This document shows, in pieces, positions 8,104 to 13,585 of a DNA stretch of 16,169 nucleotides (position 1 is the first letter of the stretch; every line of letters starts with the position of its first letter). Under the pieces are notes generated by a model. The model made no database searches, was not told the DNA's origin, and saw nothing but the letters and a program-made list of their open reading frames with translations. Source of the DNA: an uncultured Eubacteriales bacterium (GTDB lineage Bacteria; Bacillota_I; Bacilli_A; RF39; UBA660); NCBI GenBank assembly GCA_900313345.1, contig OMQW01000065.1, positions 1 through 16,169 on the forward strand. Direction: 5' to 3'. Position numbers and translations under genes: made by a program.

Positions 8104-8787
8104 ATGTATAAATTAAATAAAGAGGTTAAAAAAGGTTCTATTAAGAGTAGAAATAAGAAGCTTGATGACGTAATGACTATTGTTACTGCTGGTCTTGCTA
8201 TTTCTTTATCTATATCAGCAGTTCATACTGTATATGCTAGGAATTTAAGTTGTAATAAAAATTATAAAATAGAGGAGACATATTTAAATAGCACTTCTAT
8301 AGATGATTTTAAAGATTTAGAAAATATTTTAGGAGTTACTTTTGATAAAGAGTATGTTGATGATGCTTATAGTCTTTGTAGTAATTTGAGAACTATAGAT
8401 GATTTTAATCGTGGTGGAAGTTTTACTAAAATTGATATTTCTAATGAACTTGTTGATAAGAAAGATAGTATATGTGATAAAGCTTTTTATATTTTAAGAA
8501 GCAAAATTGCTGAAGAACATGGAGTTTCACAAAATGATGTTAAGTTTAATTCTGATTATTGTGAGCCTTTCTATACTATTGATGGTGAAAAATTTAAACT
8601 TGATAGTGAAGAGAAAGTTCTTCATGATGCTATATTTAATTTAAGAGATTATAAAGAACAATATATTACTGAGTATTATAATACAGATAATGCTATATTG
8701 TTAAATAATAGTATTAAAGATGTTGTTTTAGATACAGTAAAATATATTGATAATCAAGATGATATGGGTTATTCTAATTGTAAATAA
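8104..8787 (+). CDS. Unrecognised protein with N-terminal membrane segment or signal peptide
   Basis: I do not recognise this 227-residue protein. The first 22 residues are hydrophilic and strongly basic. They are followed by one hydrophobic segment at about 23-44 ending in V-Y-A, which could be a type II anchor or a signal peptide with an A-x-A-like cleavage site; either way the rest would lie outside the membrane. The remainder is acidic and Asp/Asn/Tyr-rich with five cysteines and no obvious catalytic motif; the first cysteine does not sit in a good lipobox. Helical-looking segments repeat D-D-F/D-D-A patterns without clear internal duplication. AAGGTGAT five bases before the ATG supports the start. 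It lies 31 bases after cysS and 21 before mrnC, so it is probably co-transcribed with housekeeping genes. It has no counterpart in the Bacillus order. Confidence 0.7.
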   Translation: MYKLNKEVKKGSIKSRNKKLDDVMTIVTAGLAISLSISAVHTVYARNLSCNKNYKIEETYLNSTSIDDFKDLENILGVTFDKEYVDDAYSLCSNLRTIDDFNRGGSFTKIDISNELVDKKDSICDKAFYILRSKIAEEHGVSQNDVKFNSDYCEPFYTIDGEKFKLDSEEKVLHDAIFNLRDYKEQYITEYYNTDNAILLNNSIKDVVLDTVKYIDNQDDMGYSNCK

Positions 8788-8808
8788 CCTTTTTTGTTAG
8801 GAGTTTTT

Positions 8809-9186
8809 ATGGATATAAGAAGTGTTAATATACTTGTACTTGCTTATATAGGTGATACAGTATATGAAAATTATGTTAGACATTATTTAGTTAATAAGGG
8901 TATTAATAATGTGGATACTTTACAAACTCAATCTATTAATTTTGTGTCTGCTAATAATCAAGCTAAATACGTTAATAAGTTAATAGATGAAGACTTTTTT
9001 ACAGAAGATGAACTTAGTGTTTTTAGAAGAGCACGTAATTATAAGAGTAGTAGACATCCTAAAAATACTGATATTGTTACTTATAAAAATGCTACTGGAT
9101 TAGAAGCTATTATTGGATTCTTAGATTTAACTAATAATAAAGATAGAATAGACTTATTAATGAGTTATATATTAAAGGGTGATTAA
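8809..9186 (+). CDS. mrnC: Mini-ribonuclease III (MrnC), 23S rRNA maturation
   Basis: A 125-residue RNase III-like catalytic domain without a double-stranded-RNA-binding domain, which in Bacillus trims the 23S rRNA precursor. The N-terminal L-A-Y-I-G-D-T-V-Y-E carries catalytic Asp16, and G-L-E-A-I-I-G-F-L holds the second acidic site at Glu99. R-R-A-R-N-Y-K-S near 74-81 matches the family's basic R-x-x-R-N-x-x motif. The frame could open earlier at a TTG (8794), but the Shine-Dalgarno TTAGGAG (8797-8803) sits six bases before ATG 8809, so that start is used. The position after cysS and before rlmB is conserved in Bacillota. The stop TAA lies two bases before the next gene's start. Confidence 0.93.
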   Translation: MDIRSVNILVLAYIGDTVYENYVRHYLVNKGINNVDTLQTQSINFVSANNQAKYVNKLIDEDFFTEDELSVFRRARNYKSSRHPKNTDIVTYKNATGLEAIIGFLDLTNNKDRIDLLMSYILKGD

Positions 9187-9187
9187 T

Positions 9188-9883
9188 ATGTTAATATATG
9201 GAAGAAATGTTGCGTATGAAATATTAAATTTGAAACCTGAAATTATTAAAAAAATTTATATTCAATCTGGTTTTGATGATAGAAATGTAATTTCTCTAAT
9301 AGAGAAAAATAAATTTAATATTAAAACTCTTAGTAGAGATCAAATGGATAATCTTGCAAATGGAGTTCATCAAGGTATAATTTTAGATGTTTCGGATTAC
9401 AAGTATTTTAAAATGGATGATATAAAAGAAGATGCTAATTTTATTGTTATGCTTGATCATATCGAAGATCCTCATAATTTTGGTGCTATAATTAGAACTT
9501 GTGAAGCTGCTGGTGTAGAATATATTATTGTTCCTCAAGATAGGGAAGTGTTAGTTAATTCTACTGTTATGAAAACTAGTGCTGGTTCTTTAATTAGAAG
9601 TAAGATTGTTAAAGTCCCTAATTTATCTAATGCAATTAGTAAATTAAAAGATATGGGATTTTGGATATATGCTTCTGCAATGGATGGTGAAGATTTTACT
9701 GAGATTGATTATTCTTCAAAAACTTGTTTAATTATTGGTAATGAAGGTAAAGGTATAAGTCCTATAGTTAGAAAGAATTCTGATTATATTGTTTCTATTC
9801 CTATGAAAGGTGTTATTAATAGTTTAAATGCATCTGTTGCAACAGGTATATTAATATATGAGGTAGTCCGTAATAGAAAGTAG
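9188..9883 (+). CDS. rlmB: TrmH/RlmB-family 2'-O-ribose RNA methyltransferase
   Basis: A 231-residue SPOUT (trefoil-knot) methyltransferase using SAM, probably acting on 23S rRNA. The N-terminal substrate-binding domain (about 1-70) contains I-Y-G-R-N-V and a G-V-H-Q-G motif. The catalytic domain carries motif 1 D-P-H-N-F-G-A-I-I-R-T, motif 2 L-I-I-G-N-E-G-K-G-I and motif 3 with S-L-N-A-S-V-A-T-G-I at the C-terminus, all complete. A GTG at 9179 is in frame but lies inside mrnC and within the Shine-Dalgarno AGGGTGAT, which is correctly spaced for ATG 9188. The next gene starts seven bases after the stop. The call to RlmB rather than another TrmH-family enzyme rests on synteny with mrnC. Confidence 0.92.
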   Translation: MLIYGRNVAYEILNLKPEIIKKIYIQSGFDDRNVISLIEKNKFNIKTLSRDQMDNLANGVHQGIILDVSDYKYFKMDDIKEDANFIVMLDHIEDPHNFGAIIRTCEAAGVEYIIVPQDREVLVNSTVMKTSAGSLIRSKIVKVPNLSNAISKLKDMGFWIYASAMDGEDFTEIDYSSKTCLIIGNEGKGISPIVRKNSDYIVSIPMKGVINSLNASVATGILIYEVVRNRK

Positions 9884-9889
9884 GTTATT

Positions 9890-10480
9890 ATGGATTATAG
9901 TAGTATTAATGATTATGAACTTTTGTATTTAGCAAAAGATGAAGATGATTTTTATAAAAAGATAGTTTACGATAAATATAATCCAATAATAGATAAATAT
10001 GCTTTTAATTTATCTAGAAAATATAATACTTCTTATGAAGATTTATATTCTGAAGGTTTAGTTGCTATTTGTTATGCTATAAAAAATTATAAAGAGAATT
10101 ATTCTTCATCTTTTTTTACTTTTGTTAGTATTTGTATTAGAAGTAAAATGTATGATTATATAAAAAAAGAATATTCTTTTTCTAATAGAATAAATATTGA
10201 TTGTATATCTTTATCTAAATTAGTTACTGATAATAAATGTTTAGAAGATTTTATACCTGATAGAAATTATAATGATTTTGCAAACGATATTTATCTTTAT
10301 AATTTTGTTGTTGATTTTAAAAACAGTTTAGATTTTAGAGATAGTCAAGTCTTTGAACTTGTTGTTAATGGTTTTAAATATAAAGAGATAGGTAGGCTTC
10401 TTGATATCAAAACTAGTACTGTTGGATCTATTGTTAGAAAAATTAAGAAAAGATTTGCTTATAATAATAATCTGTTGTAA
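9890..10480 (+). CDS. sigH: Sigma-70 family sigma factor in the SigH position
   Basis: A 196-residue alternative sigma factor that would direct RNA polymerase to a specific promoter set. Region 2 is seen as Y-E-D-L-Y-S-E-G-L followed by an aromatic-rich segment with F-T-F-V and the R-S-K-M-Y-D-Y-I-K-K end (about 45-88). Region 4 helix-turn-helix is at about 150-190 (F-K-Y-K-E-I-G-R-L-L-D-I-K-T-S-T-V). Region 3 is absent, as in SigH/ECF-size factors. It occupies the place of sigH in Bacillus, between rlmB and secE, although rae1 and rpmG are missing on either side. Similarity to SigH outside regions 2 and 4 is low, so orthology is inferred mainly from position; no sporulation role is implied. 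No anti-sigma gene is recognisable, but the next gene is a membrane protein of unknown role. Confidence 0.8.
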   Translation: MDYSSINDYELLYLAKDEDDFYKKIVYDKYNPIIDKYAFNLSRKYNTSYEDLYSEGLVAICYAIKNYKENYSSSFFTFVSICIRSKMYDYIKKEYSFSNRINIDCISLSKLVTDNKCLEDFIPDRNYNDFANDIYLYNFVVDFKNSLDFRDSQVFELVVNGFKYKEIGRLLDIKTSTVGSIVRKIKKRFAYNNNLL

Positions 10481-10506
10481 ACTTATATTAATAATAGGGT
10501 GATTGT

Positions 10507-11154
10507 ATGGAAGATTATGTTACTCTAAGTACTTTTATTGCTAAACATAATATTTCTAATGAAAAGTATTTAGATAGTTATAAGAAACTTTTTTATAATA
10601 TGGATGTTGCTATGAAGAATTTACATAATACAGGTTATTATGTAAAAGATTTTAATATTAATTCAATTCTTGTTAGTGATAGTAGAGTTTATTATAAAAA
10701 TATAGATAAATTATATTATGATGATAGAGATTATTTAATAAATAAGAATATTTATTATTTAAGTTCTATGGCTATTGGTATCTATAATGAATGTTTACAA
10801 TTTATTAGACCTGATAATAAAGCTTCTATGAAAGAAAATTTTTCATACTTTTCATCTTTAATTCCTAAGGATATGATTTCTTATTATAATGGCATTATTA
10901 ATAATAATGCTACTGTTTATTTAAGTGATTATGTTGATGCTTATAATAAACGTATTAATATAAGTGATGTTAGTTCTAGTAGTGTTAATAATAAGTATAC
11001 TAGCGAAAAAGATAAAGTACTTGTTAAAAGTACTGAATATGGAAAACTATTTTCTGAAATGAATGCATCAGCTTTCGCTATGATTTATATTTTTCCTGCT
11101 ATTATATTTTTAATGGCTATACTTATTCCTATTTTAATTATAATTAATAGATAA
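10507..11154 (+). CDS. Kinase C-lobe-like protein with C-terminal membrane anchor (putative pseudokinase)
   Basis: A 215-residue protein with no confident family. Residues 1-69 resemble a protein kinase from the hinge onward: a hinge-like start, helix-E-like A-M-K-N-L-H-N-T-G-Y-Y at 35-45, and V-K-D-F-N-I-N-S-I-L-V at 46-56, which aligns without gaps with the catalytic loop H-R-D-L-K-P-E-N-I-L-V. Asp48 is kept, but the Lys and metal-binding Asn positions are Asn50 and Ser53, and the DFG position reads I-D-K-L (66-69). The ATP-binding N-lobe is absent; the upstream sequence is the sigma gene and a 26-base gap. Residues 70-150 are helical and Tyr/Asn-rich; a Ser-rich linker leads to one hydrophobic segment at about 190-213, so the protein is probably tail-anchored with its body in the cytoplasm. 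AGGGTGAT (10497-10504) precedes ATG 10507. The kinase resemblance is inferred by eye. Confidence 0.6.
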   Translation: MEDYVTLSTFIAKHNISNEKYLDSYKKLFYNMDVAMKNLHNTGYYVKDFNINSILVSDSRVYYKNIDKLYYDDRDYLINKNIYYLSSMAIGIYNECLQFIRPDNKASMKENFSYFSSLIPKDMISYYNGIINNNATVYLSDYVDAYNKRINISDVSSSSVNNKYTSEKDKVLVKSTEYGKLFSEMNASAFAMIYIFPAIIFLMAILIPILIIINR

Positions 11155-11156
11155 AT

Positions 11157-11214
11157 ACCTTTTTGTTGACTTTTATATACTTTTGTAGTATATTTTAGTT
11201 GAACACAAAAAGGT
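11157..11214 (+). repeat. Inverted repeat bracketing the secE promoter
   Basis: ACCTTTTTGT (11157-11166) is the perfect reverse complement of ACAAAAAGGT (11205-11214), with 38 bases between them holding the secE-nusG promoter. On a read-through transcript the arms could pair and are followed by a T-rich run, so the repeat could act as a weak terminator for the upstream cluster. Confidence 0.5.
11166..11194 (+). promoter_or_regulatory. Sigma-A-type promoter for secE-nusG
   Basis: A -35 box TTGACT (11166-11171), a 17-base spacer and a -10 box TATATT (11189-11194). Transcription is expected to begin near 11201, about 55 bases before the secE start codon. Confidence 0.8.
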
Positions 11215-11217
11215 GTT
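11202..11217 (+). promoter_or_regulatory. Small hairpin at the predicted 5' end of the secE transcript
   Basis: AACAC (11202-11206) pairs with GTGTT (11213-11217) around a 6-base loop, followed by TTTATTTT. It begins at the predicted transcription start, so it may be a 5' stabilising hairpin or an early pause site. The stem is only five pairs. Confidence 0.4.
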
Positions 11218-11255
11218 TTTATTTTACAAAAATTTTGAAAAAAAGGTGAAGGTTT

Positions 11256-11498
11256 ATGGCAAAGAAAGAAGTTAAAGAAGAAGTTATTAAACTTGAAAAA
11301 GAAAAAGAGAAGGTTAGCTTATGGGATAAGTTCATGACATTCTGTCATGGCGTTAAACTGGAAAGTAAAAGAATACATTGGACTAAACCAAGTGATTTAG
11401 TTAAATATTCTGTTGCTACTTTAGTATTTGTAGTATTTTTTAGTTTATTTTTCTATGCAGTTGATGCTTTATTTGCTCTTCTTCATTCAATAATATAG
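11256..11498 (+). CDS. secE: Preprotein translocase subunit SecE
   Basis: An 80-residue essential subunit of the SecYEG channel. The first half is cytoplasmic and charged, with a Lys/Glu-rich start (about 1-22), then an amphipathic helix with F-M-T-F-C-H-G-V-K-L-E-S-K-R-I-H-W-T-K-P (about 27-46), the conserved E-x-K-R-x-x-W-P-type motif with Thr-Lys-Pro. A single transmembrane segment spans about 53-76. This is the short one-TM form typical of Gram-positive bacteria, slightly extended at the N-terminus. AAGGTGAAGG (11243-11252) precedes the ATG. It is followed after 10 bases by nusG, the near-universal neighbour; the nusG Shine-Dalgarno overlaps the secE stop codon, suggesting coupled translation. 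The rpmG gene that precedes secE in Bacillus is absent. Confidence 0.95.
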   Translation: MAKKEVKEEVIKLEKEKEKVSLWDKFMTFCHGVKLESKRIHWTKPSDLVKYSVATLVFVVFFSLFFYAVDALFALLHSII

Positions 11499-11508
11499 GA
11501 GGTTAAAT

Positions 11509-12042
11509 ATGGAAAAACAATGGTATGTTGTAAATACTTATTCTGGTCATGAGAATAAAGTTAAAGAAAAACTTTTAATGCGTGCTGAAAGCATGGGAAT
11601 GCAAGATTATATTTTAAGAGTAGTTGTTCCTATGCAAAAAGAAGTTGAAGTTAAGAATGGTGTTACTAAGGAAAAAGAAAAGAAAATGTTTCCAGGTTAT
11701 ATATTAGTTGAAATGGTTATGACTGATGAAGCTTGGTATATTGTTCGTAATACTCCTGGTGTTACAGGATTTATCGGTTCTTCTGGTAAAGGTGCTAAAC
11801 CTAGGGAATTACAACCTGAAGAAGTTGATAGAATTCTTACTACTATGGGTCTTTCTAGAGTTGAGGCTCCTAAAGATTTAGAAGAAGGAACTAGAGTAAA
11901 TATTGTTGATGGTCCATTTAAAGGTATGATTGGTACTGTTAGTGTTATTGATTCACAAAATGGTAAGTGTGAATTAAATGTTGATCTATTTGGTCAAGAG
12001 ACTACTGTTGAAGTAGAATTAACTCAAATTGAAAAAATTTAG
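11509..12042 (+). CDS. nusG: Transcription elongation/antitermination factor NusG
   Basis: A 177-residue factor that binds RNA polymerase, affects pausing and links transcription to the ribosome. The NGN domain occupies about 1-110 (W-Y-V-V-N-T-Y-S-G-H-E-N-K-V-K at 4-18; M-F-P-G-Y-I-L-V-E-M; V-R-N-T-P-G-V-T-G-F-I-G). The C-terminal KOW domain (about 123-177) has G-T-R-V-N-I-V-D-G-P-F-K-G. Length and motifs are normal for Bacillota. The start has AGGAGG (11497-11502) six bases upstream. After its stop come 152 bases that carry a new promoter and the rplK leader, so secE-nusG and rplKA are at least partly separate transcription units. Confidence 0.97.
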   Translation: MEKQWYVVNTYSGHENKVKEKLLMRAESMGMQDYILRVVVPMQKEVEVKNGVTKEKEKKMFPGYILVEMVMTDEAWYIVRNTPGVTGFIGSSGKGAKPRELQPEEVDRILTTMGLSRVEAPKDLEEGTRVNIVDGPFKGMIGTVSVIDSQNGKCELNVDLFGQETTVEVELTQIEKI

Positions 12043-12049
12043 ATTTGTC

Positions 12050-12078
12050 TTGCAAAATAACTTTTAATATGTTATTAT
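12050..12078 (+). promoter_or_regulatory. Promoter for rplK-rplA (extended -10)
   Basis: A -35 box TTGCAA (12050-12055), a 17-base spacer and a -10 box TATTAT (12073-12078) preceded by TGT (12070-12072), an extended -10 element. The predicted start near 12085 coincides with the beginning of a hairpin. Confidence 0.65.
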
Positions 12079-12084
12079 TTTATC

Positions 12085-12160
12085 GCTATATATATTTTTA
12101 TAGCTTTAGTGGGAGGCAAAGAAATTAAAAAGCGGATTTCATGCTTATTGAACCACTCGC
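12085..12160 (+). ncRNA. rplK leader RNA with 23S-like ribosomal protein L1 binding site
   Basis: A 5' hairpin GCTATA / TATAGC (12085-12090, 12099-12104) is followed by a second structure closed by AGTGG (12108-12112) pairing with CCACT (12153-12157). The arms read TGGGAGGC followed by AAAGAA on the left and TTGAACCAC on the right. From memory, helix 76-78 of 23S rRNA, where L1 binds, has GUGGGAGGCUUUGAA on one side and UUGAAAUACCAC on the other. The likeness suggests molecular mimicry, by which free L1 represses its own rplK-rplA message, as established for the L11 operon of E. coli. An inner stem GAAAT / ATTTC (12121-12125, 12136-12140) is also possible. The resemblance is seen in the sequence; binding is inferred. 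Confidence 0.65.
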
Positions 12161-12180
12161 GAAAACGAAATATTATTTAT

Positions 12181-12188
12181 AGGAGGTG
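12181..12188 (+). promoter_or_regulatory. Shine-Dalgarno site fixing the rplK GTG start
   Basis: AGGAGGTG lies six bases before GTG 12195. An in-frame GTG at 12186 overlaps this site itself and cannot be the start. Confidence 0.85.
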
Positions 12189-12194
12189 TTTTTC

Positions 12195-12782
12195 GTGGCT
12201 AAGGAAGTTGTTAAAAAAATTAAATTACAAGTACCTGCTGGAAAAGCAACACCAGCTCCACCAGTTGGTACTGTTTTAGGTCCTGCAGGAATTAACTTAC
12301 AAGAATTTTGTACTAAGTATAATGATGCAACTCGTGATAAAATGGGATTCATTTTACCAGTTGAAATTTCAGTATATGATGATAGAAGTTTTGATTTTAT
12401 TATTAAAACGCCACCAACAGGATTCTTATTAAAGAAAGCTGCAAATATTGAAAAAGGATCTGTAAAAGGTGCACATGAAATAGTTGCAACTTTAACTAAA
12501 AATCAAATTAAAGAAATTGCTGAAACTAAATTACCTGATTTAAATTGCTATGACTTAGAAGCTGCTATGAAAATAGTAGAAGGTACTGCAAGAAATATGG
12601 GTATTGCTGTTGAAGGCGTAAACGACAAAGAACTTGAAGAAGAAGCTAAAGAAGCTCAACTCGAAGAAGCAGAAGCTGCTAAGAGAGAAGCTAAACTTGC
12701 AGCTTTAGAAGAAGAAAACAAACAAGAAGTAGTTCCAGAAGTTATTAATGGAGCTGACAAGAATACAGAAGTAACTGAATAA
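12195..12782 (+). CDS. rplK: 50S ribosomal protein L11 with acidic C-terminal extension
   Basis: A 195-residue L11, against about 140 in most bacteria. It helps form the GTPase-associated centre on 23S rRNA. The start is GTG, giving M-A-K-E-V-V-K-K-I-K. The N-terminal domain has the proline-rich P-A-G-K-A-T-P-A-P-P-V-G and G-P-A-G-I-N; the rRNA-binding C-terminal domain has K-T-P-P-T-G-F-L-L-K-K-A and ends with V-E-G-T-A-R-N-M-G-I near 133-142. The last roughly 50 residues are additional, very rich in Glu, Ala and Lys (probably a charged helix), ending in a flexible polar tail. The coding frame is intact and ends at its own TAA, so the tail is not a read-through of a neighbouring gene. It is followed after 71 bases by rplA. 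Confidence 0.95.
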   Translation: MAKEVVKKIKLQVPAGKATPAPPVGTVLGPAGINLQEFCTKYNDATRDKMGFILPVEISVYDDRSFDFIIKTPPTGFLLKKAANIEKGSVKGAHEIVATLTKNQIKEIAETKLPDLNCYDLEAAMKIVEGTARNMGIAVEGVNDKELEEEAKEAQLEEAEAAKREAKLAALEEENKQEVVPEVINGADKNTEVTE

Positions 12783-12796
12783 TTAGAATTATTTTT

Positions 12797-12824
12797 ATCC
12801 GCTTTTTAGAATTTAATTAAATTC
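12797..12824 (+). promoter_or_regulatory. Palindrome and complement of the rplK leader in the rplK-rplA gap
   Basis: ATCCGCTTTTTA (12797-12808) is the exact reverse complement of TAAAAAGCGGAT in the rplK leader (12126-12137). Directly after it, GAATTTAATTAAATTC (12809-12824) is a perfect 16-base palindrome able to form a hairpin upstream of the rplA Shine-Dalgarno. No T-run follows, so it is not an intrinsic terminator. Confidence 0.45.
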
Positions 12825-12853
12825 CGCTCGCACTTTTATTTAAGGAGGAAATT

Positions 12854-13555
12854 ATGAAGAAAAGAAGTAAGAAGTATTTAGAAGCTTTAGAAAAGATTGA
12901 AAAAGGAAAAGCTTATACTAAAGAAGAAGCTATTAAGTTAGTTAAAGAAACTTCAATTACTAAGTTTGATGGTAGCGTTGAGGTAGCTATGAGATTAAAT
13001 CTAGATACTAAAAAAGCCGATCAACAATTAAGAGGAGCTTTAGTTTTACCTAATGGTACTGGTAAAGATGTTAAGGTTTTAGTTCTTGCTAAAAATCCTG
13101 CACTTGTTACTGCTGCTAAAGAAGCTGGCGCTGATTATGTTGGTGATGTAGATATGATTGAAAAAATCGAAAAAGAAAGTTGGTTTGATTTCGACACTAT
13201 TATTGCTACACCTGATATGATGCCTGCTTTAGGTAAAATTGGTAAAGTTTTAGGTCCAAAAGGATTAATGCCAAACCCTAAAACTGGTACTGTAACAATT
13301 GATACAGCTAAAGCTGTTAAAGATGCTAAAGCTGGACGTGTTGAATACAGAACTGATAGTTTTGGTAATGTACATGCATCAGTTGGTAAAGTTTCATTTA
13401 CTGATGAAGCACTTGTACAAAACTTAAATAGCTTTGTTGCTCAAATCTTAAAAGTTAAACCTAGTACAGTTAAAGGTGATTATGTTAAAAACATAACTTT
13501 ATCTGCTACAATGGGTCCAAGTGTTAAAATTTCTTTAAATAGTTTTGACATCTAG
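12854..13555 (+). CDS. rplA: 50S ribosomal protein L1
   Basis: A 233-residue L1, normal length, a two-domain protein of the ribosomal L1 stalk that also acts as a translational repressor of its own operon. The N-terminal part contains the conserved Y-x-x-E-E-A-I-K-L-V-K and F-D-G-S-V-E-V-A-M-R-L-N-L-D; the family signature K-I-G-K-V-L-G-P-K-G-L-M-P-N-P-K-T-G-T-V lies near 128-147. The C-terminus has the conserved T-M-G-P-S-V-K-I-S-L-N-S-F. AAGGAGG (12842-12848) precedes the ATG. The last codons contain the -35 box of the next promoter, so part of the C-terminal coding sequence serves two purposes. Its product may bind the leader upstream of rplK. Confidence 0.97.
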   Translation: MKKRSKKYLEALEKIEKGKAYTKEEAIKLVKETSITKFDGSVEVAMRLNLDTKKADQQLRGALVLPNGTGKDVKVLVLAKNPALVTAAKEAGADYVGDVDMIEKIEKESWFDFDTIIATPDMMPALGKIGKVLGPKGLMPNPKTGTVTIDTAKAVKDAKAGRVEYRTDSFGNVHASVGKVSFTDEALVQNLNSFVAQILKVKPSTVKGDYVKNITLSATMGPSVKISLNSFDI

Positions 13556-13573
13556 GAAAAAATAGTTTATAAT
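13545..13573 (+). promoter_or_regulatory. Perfect-consensus promoter for rplJ-rplL inside the end of rplA
   Basis: A -35 box TTGACA (13545-13550), exactly 17 bases of spacer, and a -10 box TATAAT (13568-13573): all twelve consensus bases with optimal spacing. The -35 box encodes part of the final Phe-Asp-Ile codons of rplA. The predicted start is near 13580, just before the L10 leader. Confidence 0.85.
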
Positions 13574-13585
13574 AAATTTATATTT

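Noticed and set aside
11155..11255. Searched for a small rpmG (L33) gene before secE
   Set aside because: The 101-base gap is too short for L33 and is occupied by the promoter and hairpin; no zinc-ribbon or L33-like peptide is encoded.
12056..12076. AATAAC / GTTATT hairpin after nusG as a terminator
   Set aside because: Six A/T-rich pairs with a nine-base loop and no clean T-run; it overlaps the rplK promoter and is better explained by it.
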